DNA of 64,000 nt from Ottelia alismoides (lineage: Eukaryota; Streptophyta; Magnoliopsida; Alismatales; Hydrocharitaceae): positions 310,001-374,000 of the forward strand of contig JAZKJV010002956.1 of assembly GCA_037367405.1 (NCBI GenBank), written 5' to 3'. The notes beneath the pieces are model-generated. The model made no database searches. It worked only from the letters and a program-made list of their open reading frames with translations, and was not told the origin of the DNA. Position 1 is the first letter of the stretch. Each line of letters opens with the position of its first letter. Positions 36,010 through 47,531 of the stretch are shown here, piece after piece. The position numbers were made by a program, and so were the translations under genes.

Positions 36010-36734
36010 ATGGCATAGCGATGGTAGCAAGATTTCAACCAATGGGGATGTTGTTTGGGAGGCGTAGCGATGGTAGCTAGATTTTTTTCCTTTTGTTAGT
36101 ATTCTTGGTTATGTTTACTTTATTTTCTTTTTCTTATATTTTATTTCTTTTATCTGGATCTTATTTTCTGCTTTATTTCTTTTGCTTTATTTTTTTTAAC
36201 TGGTATCTGACATATCTTTGTTTCATCTTTCTTACAAGGGACTAATGAGCGAGGACGGCATTCTTAAGAGCACCGACACATTCGAGGGAAGCAAAGGTGG
36301 CTCATTTCTTCATCGAGCAATAGAAAAATGTAGTAGAGGAACATTAGACTTGGCAGGGCTTCGACCACTTCTGAAGTACATTAATTTTTTGTGTTATTTT
36401 GGCATTTTATTTCCCATAATATTTTTGTAATTAATTAGTTATAATTTTTAGGTGCTTGCCTTTTTTATTGTTTTTCTTGGACATTAGAGTTTCTTGTCGA
36501 TTGCGAGGTATACTTCACCAAGTGTTGGTGCACATGCGAGACCTTGCCAGTTTTTGATTTCTTTGATTTTTTTATTTTCTCACGTGTTCTTGTACTTGAG
36601 TCATTCGAAGCATGTTATATTTTCTTGGTTGAGAAAGGTAAATAATTCGTCCAAACACCCTAATAGGAATTCATGTTCATATTGATTAAAGCATTGCTCG
36701 GACATAGACAAATATTTAGTTCTTTCCTCATAAT
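36010..36734 (+). other. ATH-D leader, first part
   Basis: It resembles the ATH-B leader (21,547-22,340), for example GCTCATTTCTTCATCGA against GCTCTTTTCTATATAGA, and CAAGTGTTGGTGCACATG against GAGCACTGGTGTGCTTG. A 49-base spaced duplication of GGC(A/G)TAGCGATGGTAGC occurs at 36,012 and 36,061. Two short frames (36,218-36,430; 36,494-36,685) have no motif. The RTE LINE cuts it near 36,734. Confidence 0.45.
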
Positions 36735-37229
36735 AGAAGGTGTTGCTCGGGTGCTTCTGCTGCATCATTTAACTCAACCATGGCCGGTCCCAAGCCCGGG
36801 CGAATGAGGAGGGTTTTGTTAGGTTGCCGACAACCAACGTAAAATAGTCTGAGACAACTTATTAAATAATATTTTTTAAAAAAATATTTAGAAAGTTGCC
36901 TCGTGACAGTCAGATCTTTTCAACATGGATTTAAGCGAATATACAGATTTTGTTGGGGCATTCCCTACTTGCAATACGTTGCATCATCTGAATGCAATGA
37001 AAAATTGGAAATGGTCACTCCGTCACTGTCTGGATGTAGTTTAAAATTTGCAAGGGTTCTCACATGAGGAATGCATGCGGGTAATTAAGCTAGTTCCACT
37101 GCATCATCGACCAGATGCAGTCCAAAATTTATAAGGGTTCTTACATAATGGATGCATGTGAGTAAAGAAGTTAGTCCAAAAGAGATTGCAATGGAAGTTG
37201 CGGATTGTTAGATGTAATATCGGAACTTA

Positions 37230-37876
37230 AAGTAGAAAATTGATGGAGATAATGGATACGATGGAAAGAAGGATGATTCATATACCATGTCTTCAAGAGA
37301 CTAAATAGGTTGGAGAGAAAGCAAGGGAGACGAAAAGACATGCTTTAAACTTTGGTATTCATGTGAAGATAATGGTATAAATGGTGTTGGAGTGGTTGTT
37401 CATAAGGATTTGAATGATTGTGCGGTTGAGGTGCAAAGATCCGTGGATCGGATTATTTTGTTAAAATTGGTGCTTGAAGAAGAAATTGACAATATAATCT
37501 CAGTTTATGCACCACAAATTGGTTTAGATGAATGGACTAAATAAGCTTTTTGGGAGGATTTAGATAAGATTTTACAAGGAATCCCACAAGAGAGATGACT
37601 TGCATAGGTGTAGATCTTAATGGACATGTGGGAAAAGATGCTTCAAGGTATGCTAGTGTTCATGGAGGACATGGTTTTGGGGATAGAAATGAAGAGGGAA
37701 AAGTCATCCTGGATTTTATAACATCATACGATCTATTCATAACAAACACTCTCTTCAAGAAGAGGGAGGAGCATTTAATTACTTATAAGAGTGGGCCAAC
37801 TAGAACACTGATAGATTACTTTGCGTTGAGGAGAAGAAATCGGTTCAGTTGTAAAGACTGCAAAGTAATCCCATGA
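37230..37876 (+). pseudogene. RTE endonuclease (apurinic-type), broken
   Basis: The frame holds GVGVVVHKDL near 37,385, then VYAPQIGLDEW near 37,503. From 37,595 it gives GVDLNGHVGKDASRY, then GHGFGDRNEEGKVILDF and TLIDYFALRR. These fit the exonuclease-endonuclease-phosphatase fold of RTE elements (GD-N-HVG, family GDLNGHVG; and the Q-DY segment, family SQIDY-L). Here D of GDLN is kept as VDLN. A frameshift joins the parts at about 37,595, and the frame stops at 37,876. Confidence 0.7.
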
Positions 37877-37909
37877 GAGAGTTTGACAACATAACATCTT
37901 TGGTTAGTC

Positions 37910-38518
37910 TTGGATGTACAAATAAAAGGGCTGGTAAAGAAAAGGAGGGTTCCTAAGATCACTAGAACTAGATGGTGGAATCTTCCACTGAAGCAATCGA
38001 GCTTCAGGGTGAAGGTTTTAGAAGACTTATCTTGGGATTGTAGCGGAAGTGCAAACGAGATGTGGGAGGCAGTAGCATCTTGTATCCGGAAGGTAGCCAA
38101 AGAGATGTTAGGCATGTCAAAGGGAGGAGCTCTGGGTCAAAAGGAGGCTTGGTGGTAGAGTGAAGTGGTGCAAGAGAGGCTAAAAATTAAAAGAGCGTGC
38201 TTTAAGGTTATGTCTAAGGATAATACAGAGGAAACGATCACAAACTACAAAATATCGAAGAGGGAAGCAAAGAAGGTCGCAGGCGAAGCTAAGTCAAAAG
38301 CTTGTGAAATTTTGTAAAAAAATCTTGACTCTAATGAGGGCCAAAAGGATGTATTCAGGTTGGCCACAACAAGATAAGAAAAGACCAAAGAACTTTCTCT
38401 ATTGAGACTCATTAAGGACGAGGAAGGTCGTGTACTTGTTACTTAGAAGGATATAGAGACTAGATGGGAGCAGTGCTTTCATAATCTTTTCATTGGGAAA
38501 AGAAATAGAGAGACCACT
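37910..38518 (+). pseudogene. RTE linker between endonuclease and RT, with stops
   Basis: The frame encodes RRVPKITRTRWWNL (family K-RWWNLKG), then KEAWW before a TAG at 38,158, then SEVVQERLKIKRACFK in the same frame. Further stops lie near 38,316, 38,376 and 38,443. This corresponds to the basic linker that precedes RT in plant RTE elements. Confidence 0.65.
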
Positions 38519-39499
38519 TTGGGTGATCTGGCTAGTAGTGAAAACTTCTTGAATCGTTCAAGCTATACACGGATTCAAAGAAATGAAGTAGAGGAGGCTT
38601 TGAAGTTTATGAGACCCGATAAAGGTGTAAGACCAGATGACATCCCTGTAGATGTATGGATAGTTTTAGGTGAGCATGGTTTGACTTGGATTACGAATCT
38701 ATTTGATCTAATTTGGAGAAGCAAGAAAATGACTGAAGATTGGAGGAGGAGTATCGTGGTTCCTCTTTATAAGAATAAAGGAGACATTCAAAATTGTTCT
38801 AATTACAGTGGTATCAAGCTGATGAGACACGCTATGAAAATTTGGGAACGTGTGATCGAAAGAAGGTTGAGGCAGGTTTCTAACGTAAAAGAACACCAAT
38901 TCAGATTCTTGCCAGTTCGCTCAACTATTGAAGCCATCCACTTTTTGAGGAGAACAATGGAGATTTATAGAGATAAAAGGAAGAACCTCCATATGATCTT
39001 TATTGATTTGGAGAAGGTCTATGATTCTGTCCCACGAGAGATATTGTGGAGAGTTTTGGAGAAGAGACAAGTACCTGTCATATATATTAACCACATAAAG
39101 GACATGTATGATACGACTTTATCTTGTGTAAGGATCCCGTCTGGGAAGACTGACTATTTTGACATCAACATTGGTTTAGATCAAGATTCAACTTTGAGTC
39201 CATTTATTTTTACATTGATTAGGGACGAGTTGACAAGTCACATTCAAGATGAGTTACCTTGGTTTATGTTATTTGCTGATGATATTGTGTTGATTGACGA
39301 GACTGGAGATGGAGTAGATGAGAAGCTTGAGGTTTGGAGACATGAGTTGGAGAGTAAAGTATTTCGTATAAGTAGGGCTAAGACAAAATATATGGAGTGC
39401 TCCTTTAATGGAAACAATGGTGAAGGAATTGAGGTGAATATCTCGGATCTATTTTGCAACATGATGGGGAAATTGATGGAGATGTTACTAATAGAATAA
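38519..39499 (+). pseudogene. RTE reverse transcriptase domain
   Basis: An open stretch of 326 codons. Visible motifs in order: PDDIPVDVW near residue 40, [17 protein letters not shown] near residue 80, [17 protein letters not shown] near residue 160 (catalytic Asp), [13 protein letters not shown] near residue 220 (family GLHQGSALSP, so two residues changed), and MLFADDIVL with FADD at residues 252-255 (39,272-39,283), the catalytic pair in its plant-RTE form. The frame leaves the conserved path near 39,450, where a shift moves to the next segment. It is not a host gene: its neighbours are LINE endonuclease and tail. Confidence 0.85.
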
Positions 39500-40002
39500 A
39501 TGCAGGGTGGCTAAAGTGGAAAGGAGCCTTTGTTGTTCTCTTTGATAAGAAAATTCCTTTTAAAATTAAAGGAAAGTTTTACAAAGCAGCTGTGAGACCT
39601 GTTATGCTCTATGGATCTGAATGTTGTCCTATGAACCATAGACATGTGTAGAGAATGGTTGTAGCAGAAAGGAAAATGCTAAGGTGGATGTGTGGACACA
39701 TACGTAAAGATTGGATTCAGAATGATGCGATCAGAAAGAAAGTTGGTGTAGCTCTGATCGAGGATAACATGCGAGAAAACTGCTTAAGATGGCTTGGTCA
39801 CTTGCAAAGAAGATTAGCTGATGCGCTAGTTAGGAAATGCGAGTGTTGGGATGTTGAGCTGATAAAGAGAGGGCGAGGACGGCCCAAGAAGTGTTGGAAA
39901 GAAAGTACAAGAAGGGATCTTAGTTTTATGGATATAAGCCCAGGATTGACCCAAGATAGATATGAATGGAGGCGAAGAAACCATGTAGCTGACCCCACTT
40001 AA
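39454..40002 (+). pseudogene. RTE C-terminal domain
   Basis: Two frames in line, 39,454-39,651 and 39,655-40,002, separated by a single TAG at 39,649. They encode [38 protein letters not shown] and RGRGRPKKCW, and end with HVADPT. All are standard in plant RTE C-termini. Only one stop and one frameshift separate this from the RT. Confidence 0.8.
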
Positions 40003-40015
40003 TTGTGGAAAAGGC

Positions 40016-40031
40016 TTTGTTGTTGTTGTTG
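40016..40031 (+). repeat. (TTG)n tail of the RTE LINE
   Basis: Five TTG units end the element; RTE LINEs typically end in such short repeats instead of poly(A). Confidence 0.8.
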
Positions 40032-40032
40032 T

Positions 40033-42375
40033 ATTTTATGCGAGGATCATTTTGCATGTAGAGTGTAGCAGACAAGGTACACATTTTCTATCTCTTGAAT
40101 TTCATCATATTGACTTCTCTGATCTCCTCCCTCGCTTCTCACATAGGATAAATAAAGGAATTAGAAAAATCGTTAGATCATTTCTTTGAAAAAATCCAAA
40201 AAAGTGAGAACTAAATAAAAAAGGGAATACAAATTCTACCTGACATAAAACTAAACATAATGATTACGTTCATTTTTTAGGGAGTGGAACTCCCTCATTG
40301 TTGCATTTACTAAACTCCAGACAAAGTGGGTGAGGATGTTGCCATAAGGATTGGACCGAAATCCCTCGATTTGTGCCTTTACATTACTTTTCGGTGGATG
40401 GTCGTAGTTGTAGGCACTTGCCTCCGACCATAGAAAATCGTTTTGGTGTGCTCCACCATTTTTATCCCATTTGGCCTTATATAACCCTCCAACCTAGGCA
40501 GATGGTTCAACTATTTGGGAGGTTTGAGTGGCGATAGGGAAACTTCACCCTGCGTGTATATTGTTAAGTAACTTGTGGAGATTTACTAAATAAAAATTGA
40601 AAATATAAAAATCAAATCTTCAGGGTCTTTACATTATATTTAGTTGGCGAATCATGGGTTTGATTTGTATTTGTTTGTGTCTAAAGATCCCTCTGCTCCC
40701 TTTGTGCCTACTTCTCATTTCATCATTTTGTTTGGCCTTATGTTCTCACTTCTTTCCTCTATTTACTGAGGATGGAAGATTTGAGTGATTTATGTTTGGA
40801 CATTGCGGACTTATCAATTACCTCTCTAGTTCGTTCTTCTTCATTTTCTTCCACTCGAGATGACTCTCTTCCTGAGCTCTCATCATTCTCATTCAAACCC
40901 GATGTATCGCCAATAAATCCATTGTTTGAGATTGAGCCTCTTCTGAACTATTATTTGAGATTCCACCATTTCTATTACTTGATGAATTTCCTTTCACATT
41001 TCTGGATACACAACCGGTTGTGGAGGACATCATGCCACCAAAAGAAAAGACTACCATGGTAGATCGAGTGAGATAAACAACACGATGTTGGCATCTATTT
41101 AGGACATCTAGGCCTAGTTGACTGAGCAGGCCAACATCCAGGCCGGATTATGAGAAATGATCCTAGAGATAAGGAACAATATAGGAGCGACACGGATGAG
41201 TAGATGAATGGATGTGGGAATGGGGGAGTTAAGTAGCAGCTTACTGTGGAGCTCAAAATCACATTGAGAGATGTGTATAACCTAGGTAGAGGACATACAA
41301 CCACTTGGAATCAAAGACCTGCAATTCATGGGCTATTCGAGCTAAAGCCCACAATCTTACCATTGCTCCCATCATTCCATGGACATATTTATGAGGAACC
41401 ATATATTCACTGCTAGTACTTCAATCACATTTGAGGTACGATCAACTTCCCTAACTTTTCATTGGAGGAAGCGAACATGGCATCCTTCCTGTTCAATCTG
41501 ATGGACAAAGCCTTGCATTTGATCAATCATTTAGGAAGAGTTTTCATGTCTTGGGATGAGTTTAGATCTCCTTTCTTTATCATGAACTTTCCCTTTAGAC
41601 GCTTGAATCAGATACGATATTTGTTTTCCATCTTCTCCCAATTATCCCATGAGCCTATTCATGAGGAATAGGAAAGATTTAAGGATTTAACAGATAATTC
41701 CCCCATCATTATATACCCGAGACGAGCTTAGTGCAGGATTTCTGTGGACGACTATGTCTAGAGAACTAGAGATTGGTGCATGTCACTTGTAGGGATTCCT
41801 ACTTCAACAAGGATAAGAATGTCCTTAATCTGTTTTTTAAGGAATGGGGGAGAGATCGGGTACAATATCTTCTTTACATGCATTTCAGGAGCATCCTACA
41901 TCATCTTCTTCTTCAACACCCTACAAGGCCATAAACACGACAACGTCTCATGATGTGGATAGTGTGGACAACACATACCTGATCATTATTAGAAATCAGT
42001 CGTCCAATGTTGATATAATGAAGAAGCTTTCACAAGCACTATATGAATTACAAGTGATCAAGCAGAGGACAAAGCAAATGGATTAGGTGGATGATATTAC
42101 CCAACACATGGAGATTCTTGTTAGCATGATCAGTGCATGTTAGAGTCAAAGTGCAACAACCAATACTCCTGCAGTTGAGTAGCTGAGTTCCTCTACTTAT
42201 TTAGCACTACAGAGTACCGGAGTGCCTTCCATTATTTAACAGATTTACTACATGTAGACTGTAGATCAAGTGCCACAATAGTATCCTCCATCATGTGTTG
42301 TTCAATAGTCTCCACCTCCCTAAAATGTAGGCTGTACATCCCTAAGCCACAATGTCCACCTCCCTAAAATTACCT
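40033..42375 (+). pseudogene. ATH-D leader end and Athila gag, decayed
   Basis: 40,033-40,770 is leader. The frame from 40,772 (96 codons) starts MEDLSDLCLDIADL and holds INPLFEIEPLLNYY, which is matched on the minus strand at 44,731-44,441. From 41,340 the gag core reads ELKPTILPLLPSFHGH, then EEPYIH, NFPNFSLEEANMASF, MSWDEFRSPFFIMNFPFRRL and ERFKDL near 41,690. These match Athila gag (ELK-S-I-LLPSFHGL-NEDPYLHL ... WDEF---FL-KFFP ... WERFKDLL). The end is Q/P-rich. It has many stops. A type-2 LTR piece cuts it off at about 42,376. Confidence 0.75.
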
Positions 42376-42830
42376 AATTAAAGGAAAAAAATGGATGCGG
42401 TCCTCATAGTGGGAGAGGATAATGCCGTGATGGCCACAACAAAGATCGCCTCGTTGTCACTGGATGACTTGGAGACTAGGCAACTTTCTACTACTAGATT
42501 GCTCTTGGAGATTAGGATCCTCTTACCAAAGGATTGATCTAGTTGGAATGAGGGAGGATGAGCCAAATAAATAGAAAAGGAATTTGAATTTCAAAAAATT
42601 GAATTAATGGAGTTAAAAAGGAAAGATGTTATTGATGGAATTGAACTAATTAAATGAATGAATAATTATTATAATTATTAAAAATATCAAAAACTTGAAG
42701 AGCCACCTTAATGGTGGATTCATTGTGGAATTAGATTAAATTATACGTATATGCTATATTATTTACAAAATAAAATAATTTTTTTCATAATATTATTAAT
42801 TTAAATAATAAATATCAGTGTCGGTTTCAC
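42376..42830 (-). repeat. Type-2 LTR fragment
   Basis: 42,395-42,560 matches 49,575-49,740 (GTGATGGCCACAACAAAGAT against GTGATGGCCTCGACGAAGGC), and both run into a TTTGAATTTC-rich tail. It is the middle of a type-2 LTR, in the same orientation as the solo LTR at 16,415. Confidence 0.55.
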
Positions 42831-44770
42831 TGAAGGGGTCTCTCGGTGCTCAATGACTGGCTATCCTTCAAACTAATAATGTGGAGGTTGTTGGGAGCCA
42901 TACTATTGTTGATAATGAGGAGGAGGAGGATGTGGATATTATCTATTAAATGCAGTCTGTTGTTGGTTAGGATGGGAAAAATATAAAGACAGTTGTTGTG
43001 GATGGCCTTGTCTCCAGTTTTGGAATTGTGGTGGAGACTGATATTGATAGTGAGGGTGGAACTACTGATGCTGGTAGTGTTGTTTTTTGCCACCATGAAA
43101 GTGGTGGGCTGGTCTCTGACCCTACTATGTATCCAACTAGCCTTGCCCTGACGGACGGTGATGGTTTCTCTCACAATCGAACCAGATGTTATTCACCTCT
43201 TGAGTGATAGGTTGAGGTGGATACTGCAACTCAGGAATGTAGGCTACATCATGTCGCTACGGAACTATCTGTTATGAATGGTTGAACTATGGATAGTCCT
43301 CCACTACTATGCTGGGTGGAAGAAGTATGCTCCCTTGTAGAGGTATCAAAAGGTGGACTCACCTTATGGACTCTACCGGTCATACTCACAAGAAGCTCTA
43401 AGTGCCATGTTATCTCATCTAGCTTGTCCAGGTTCTTCATCATCTATTCGATCAATTTAAGCTTCTCAAGCTCCTTGGACCATTTCTCAATTAGGTCCAC
43501 TTTGGATAGGTGGTTTCCAACGATGGTTTGATCAGAGTTTTCCACCTGATCCACTTCGTGTGATGTTGTCATATTGACAGCCTTGTGTGGTACTAAATGG
43601 GAGTTGACGGGGTGCTTCTGAAAAGCTCATGAAGAAAAAAGAGCTACTGAGTTCTTTGTCATCTCCTCAAAATTTTGATAAAGGATATCCTCGACTTTGT
43701 TAAAGTGACTCCCCACACCAGCGACATCTACCAATTTCTTATTTTATTTGTTTAAACCACCAAAGAAATTTTGCAAAAGGATTGTCTTTAGAATATCGTG
43801 ATGGATGCACTTCACCATCAAATCTTTAAATATTTCCCATGCCTCGTGAATAGGATGACATCTGGGAGAAGCTAGAAATCAAAGATTGCATTCGGTTGAG
43901 TCATCCGTGTGGGTAATATTTGTTCAGGAATGCGGACCTCGACTCTTCTCAAGTAATGTCAACTTTTCCCATGTGATTTAACCTGTAGAAAGCTTTGTCC
44001 GTAAAATTGAAGGGGAAGGTTGTCGTCTTCACAACCACTAATGGAACATTTTGGTTGTGTATTGTTCCACAAATGCGACCGAATTGTTGGAGGTGTAGAT
44101 ATGGTTCTACGTTAATATTGTTGCGGAATATTTGGAGGAGTGGTAAAATGGTGGGCTTAAGCTCAAAATTCTCTTGAATTGTAGAGATTTGTATCCCAGA
44201 ATTTGTCTATCCTACCCCGAGATCATAAGTATCATTTAATGTAATCTTAGCAAATGATACTATCATAGGATCTTCTCCCACAATCACTCCTCCGGGATTT
44301 CTATTATCCTCTCTCTTGTCCTCTTGGTGGTTCCTCGATTTGAGAATCACATTTATTAGTTTGACTTGTATGTTAGCCTTCTCTTTCAATTGTGTTGAGA
44401 TGGCTTGTATAGAGGCTCACATAGTGTTGCTCATCTCGTTCTACTCCGTCATGGTTCCCTTTCCCTTTGGTGACATCAAGTATCCGATGTCAGACTCCAA
44501 AAATATGCATGACACTCGATTAGTCCTAAAAAATGATGGAGTCTCATATAGTAGTTCGAGATTAGTGTGAATATCAAATAGTGGGTTGATGGATGATGTG
44601 AAGGGGGAAGTGTAGAAAGAGGAATATTCGGGAAGTAAGTCTCCCCGAACATAAGGTGAAAAGATTGAAGTGTAGAATGCATTCACAATATCTGAACAAG
44701 AAATACTCTTTTCCGAAATCTTCAAAATCAATATGCCGGATGTCGAGCATGAAGGTCAATGCAAGAGAGA
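42831..44770 (-). pseudogene. Athila-like gag, minus strand
   Basis: Reading the minus strand, 44,731-44,441 starts MILKISEKSISCSDIV and holds SSINPLFDIHTNLELLYE, like the plus-strand copy at 40,772. The gag core lies at about 44,190-43,740: ENFELKPTILPLLQIFRNN, then VEPYLHLQQFGRICGTI, TTFPFNFTDKAFYRLNHM, and FLNKYYPHG followed by LNRMQSLISSFSQM. The end (43,100-42,880) is rich in Q, P, N and H, as in Athila gag C-termini. Several stops and shifts. It and the copy at 40,772-42,375 are oppositely oriented on either side of the LTR piece. Confidence 0.75.
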
Positions 44771-45968
44771 GAATGAGTGGAAGGCAAATTTAGCATGAAA
44801 GGATCTCTAGCACTAGCAAACAAACACAATACAAACCTCAAATTCATCAACTCAATGCAATGTGAAGTCCGTGAATATCCGATCATATATCTTGTCAACT
44901 TTTAGAGTTTAGTGAGAATACAATATTTAAAAGAGTTGACAAACTGTTAGGTTCCTGTCTTTCCTTAAAGACTGGCTGACTCATACGACTTGTTGTACCC
45001 ACTTTCAGCTAGTAGATAGATTTTTAATAGAGTCAATATGAATTTTCACAAACAATGTGAAACACTTAAAAAAATGTCAAATATGTATGTAGTTTTCAAA
45101 TAATCATATTAAAATATTATATACAAAAGTCAATTCGAAAATATAATACACTACTTTTTTCATAACATCAACAGTTTGGAAAGTATGTGAAAAATAAAAG
45201 CTATGGCTAGAGTATATATGTAATATATATGGTAGACCCAGTATACGTAGCTTTTGCTATGTCCCCATAGCTCGAAGTGATATGAAGCCATAGCTCAACT
45301 TAACATAAAACAATCAACAAGAACTGAGTACTAAATAAGATAGTGTAGGAATGAGAAAGAATGAGTCATAATGAATTTACGAAGAAGGCCCCTCCAATAC
45401 TAGGTCCAAGAATAGGTAGGAAATATAATAAGAGCCAAATGGAATTTACAAGAATAGGAGAAAAATGATATGAATCTTCTGGAAATGAATCTTCTATTGT
45501 GTTTATTGTCAAGAAGGTCATGCCTTGACTGAGAAGTCTCACACTGAATCAACAAGCATGAAATCAATCATCTTAGTGGGAGTTAACCTTGTGTTGGATT
45601 CTATAAAATGCTTAAGTAACTACATGTTAACTAGAAAGAAAGGTGCATTCTTTGAAAGCTCTCTAATCTATACACTATTGCTTTCATGCACGTCCTTAAC
45701 AATGAAAGTACATGTCCACTTTGGCTTATGTTTCCGGTAAAAAATAATTAACTTCATGTCAAACAACCGTACTTTTGTATAGGGACAAAGTTCTTGCACC
45801 TTAAATGTGCATCATGGTACTTCTTAACTTTGTCCTTATAGATTATGTTGTTATTATATGCTCAGTTTCATATTTCCACTAGTTCTTTCATGTTAATGTA
45901 CTACACAACTTCACTAAGTGACAAATCTAGTTTATCTTCTTAATTTCCCATTCAGGATTGTGGATTAA
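44771..45968 (-). other. Athila leader and 3' internal remains, minus strand
   Basis: 44,771-45,010 looks like a leader upstream of the minus-strand gag (AGTCTTTAAGGAAAGAC on the minus strand). 45,060-45,330 resembles the distal internal domain of ATH-A and ATH-B in reverse, including AAAGCTATGGCTAGAGTATA, and GGGTCTACC before TATATAT. Here the G-run motif is decayed (plus CCCAGTATACGTAGC). 45,330-45,968 has only weak frames (45,525-45,740). Confidence 0.4.
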
Positions 45969-46358
45969 CTAATCGGGCAACTGACATGGCTTGACATAAA
46001 TAATCCTCAAAGATGAAGCGCCACAAGGTGGACAGACTAACTTCGGAAGAATGCTCTTTACCTCCCTAATTGAAAACTCTGCCATGCTTCTTGATTGAGG
46101 GGGATAAGGACTAGTTATTCTATGGTCAAGCCCATAGTCATTTGAAAATGATTTCATCATTTTATTCACAAAATGACTACCTCCATCATATATCACAACA
46201 TTGGGTGCCCCGAACAAAGAAATAATATTATCCTTACTAAACTTGTAGATAGTACTACAATCTCTGGTTCGTGTTGGGATACCCTCTAGCCACCTTGTCA
46301 CATAATCAACCGCAAACAAGATGTACTTGAAAACTTGGCTATTAAGGAAGGGAACCAC
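45969..46358 (-). pseudogene. Ty3/gypsy (Athila-type) integrase core fragment
   Basis: An open stretch of 129 codons. Motifs: MVPFLNSQVFKYILFAVDYV then TRWLEG (first catalytic Asp in AVDY), FGAPNVVIYDGGSHFVNK (second Asp), YGLDHRITSPYPPQS and MAEFSIREVKSIL (catalytic Glu). The family form is GPFP-S-GN-YILVAVDYVSKWVEA ... ISD-G-HF-N ... HPQT-GQ-E-SNRE-K. The three catalytic residues appear kept, but flanking domains are gone or broken. It follows the RT/RNase H remains on the same strand. Confidence 0.8.
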
Positions 46359-47531
46359 GAAATCTATGTCTCAAGCAAAAAAAACATCTCAAAAAATCAC
46401 AAGATGCATGTGTATCTCATCTCTAGATCCAACAGTCCCTCCCATCCCCTAGCAATCAGGGAACAATTGTGAAAATGCAAAGGCATCCATAAACAAAGCT
46501 AGCAAAAAGAAATCATATTATAACACTTTTTGAGCGGTTCTCCTTTTGGACTGGTGTCCTCCCGCTTCAAGTGTATGGTAATACATGAGGACACTTTGGT
46601 ATTCCTTTCGAGGAATACTCCTTCTCCAGATACAATATGTTCCTTCAAATAAAAGGAATTGATGCTCCAATGGAATTTCCTCGAGTAAGACTTGAGTTGG
46701 TCTATACTACTCCTAGTACAACCATGGGGAACTTGCTTGGAGACAAGGAAGTTAACCGTGTTATCATACCATGGAAGTGAGTCTACAACACAAATAGACT
46801 TGTCTGGAAAGGTCTCACAAATAGGCTCAGTATCAGGAGAATTCTTTAATTAAATCCTCAAAAGATGACCAACCACTACATTTTTAATTTCAGTTTTTAT
46901 CCTTAATTCCAAATCAAACTCCTGAAGTAATAATATTCATATAAGAAGATGCCCCTCCACGTCCTTCTTTTCATGAGATACCTAATGGGTTAACGATCAG
47001 TATAAACTATCACTTTTGAGCCAAGAATCACTGACCTAAACTTCTCTAAAGCCAGACTACATTAAGCATCTCTTTCTATGTCATTGTATAATTCCTTTGA
47101 GATGGATCCTGAACTTTGCATGGATAGTGAATAACAAATAGAATCCGATCTCACCTTTAACCTAATACAACTCCTGTTGCAAAATCTGAAGCATCAATCA
47201 TGATCTCGAAGGGAAGAGATCAACCTGGAGCTAACAATATAGGCGAGTCCAAATCTTCTTTTAAGGAGCTCTAAGGCCTTAAGACACATGTCATCAACAA
47301 GGAACTCAGTGTCCTTTCATAAGTGCCCACTCAGGGGTTTGGCAATCTTAGAAAAATCTAGAATAAATCTTCTATAGAAACCATCATGCACCAGAAATGA
47401 CCTCCCTAACTTGGTGTTGGTTAGCAGATCAAGTTTCATGATCACATCTTCATTTGAAGGGTCAACCTCCATTCCCTTCTTGGAGATGACATTACCTAAT
47501 ACAGTACTCTCCTTAACCATAAAATGACTTT
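46359..47531 (-). pseudogene. Ty3/gypsy RT C-terminus and RNase H, decayed
   Basis: The minus strand from 47,531 reads KKSHFMVKESTVLGNVISKK, then GFYRRFILDFSKIAKPL (family EKCHFMV-EGIVLGH-IS-KGIEVD ... GFYRRFI-DFSKIA-PL). RNase H follows near 47,300-46,900: LVDDMCLKAL, then FPSRS and later pieces recognisable only over several frames. The RT palm motif (YVDD) would lie further right and is missing, because LTR-like sequence begins at about 47,532. Multiple stops. Confidence 0.75.

Larger units (their letters stand above)
36735..40032 (+). mobile_element. RTE-clade LINE, nearly full length, inactive
   Basis: A non-LTR retrotransposon that would nick DNA with its endonuclease and reverse-transcribe its RNA at the nick. 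The 5' part carries the plant-RTE word GGTGCTTCTGCTGC and CCATGGCCGGTCCCAAGCC. The coding region runs from about 37,230 to 40,002. The 3' end is a TTG repeat (40,016-40,031), the usual RTE tail. ATH-D leader sequence continues at 40,033 with TATTTTATGCGAGGATCA, matching 58,090 in ATH-C, so the insertion edges are clear. Target duplication not resolved. Stops at 38,158 and others, plus a frameshift near 39,460, make it inactive. Confidence 0.8.

Noticed and set aside
37595..40002. Host gene with a reverse-transcriptase-like product
   Set aside because: Motif order, the TTG tail and the nested position show an RTE LINE.
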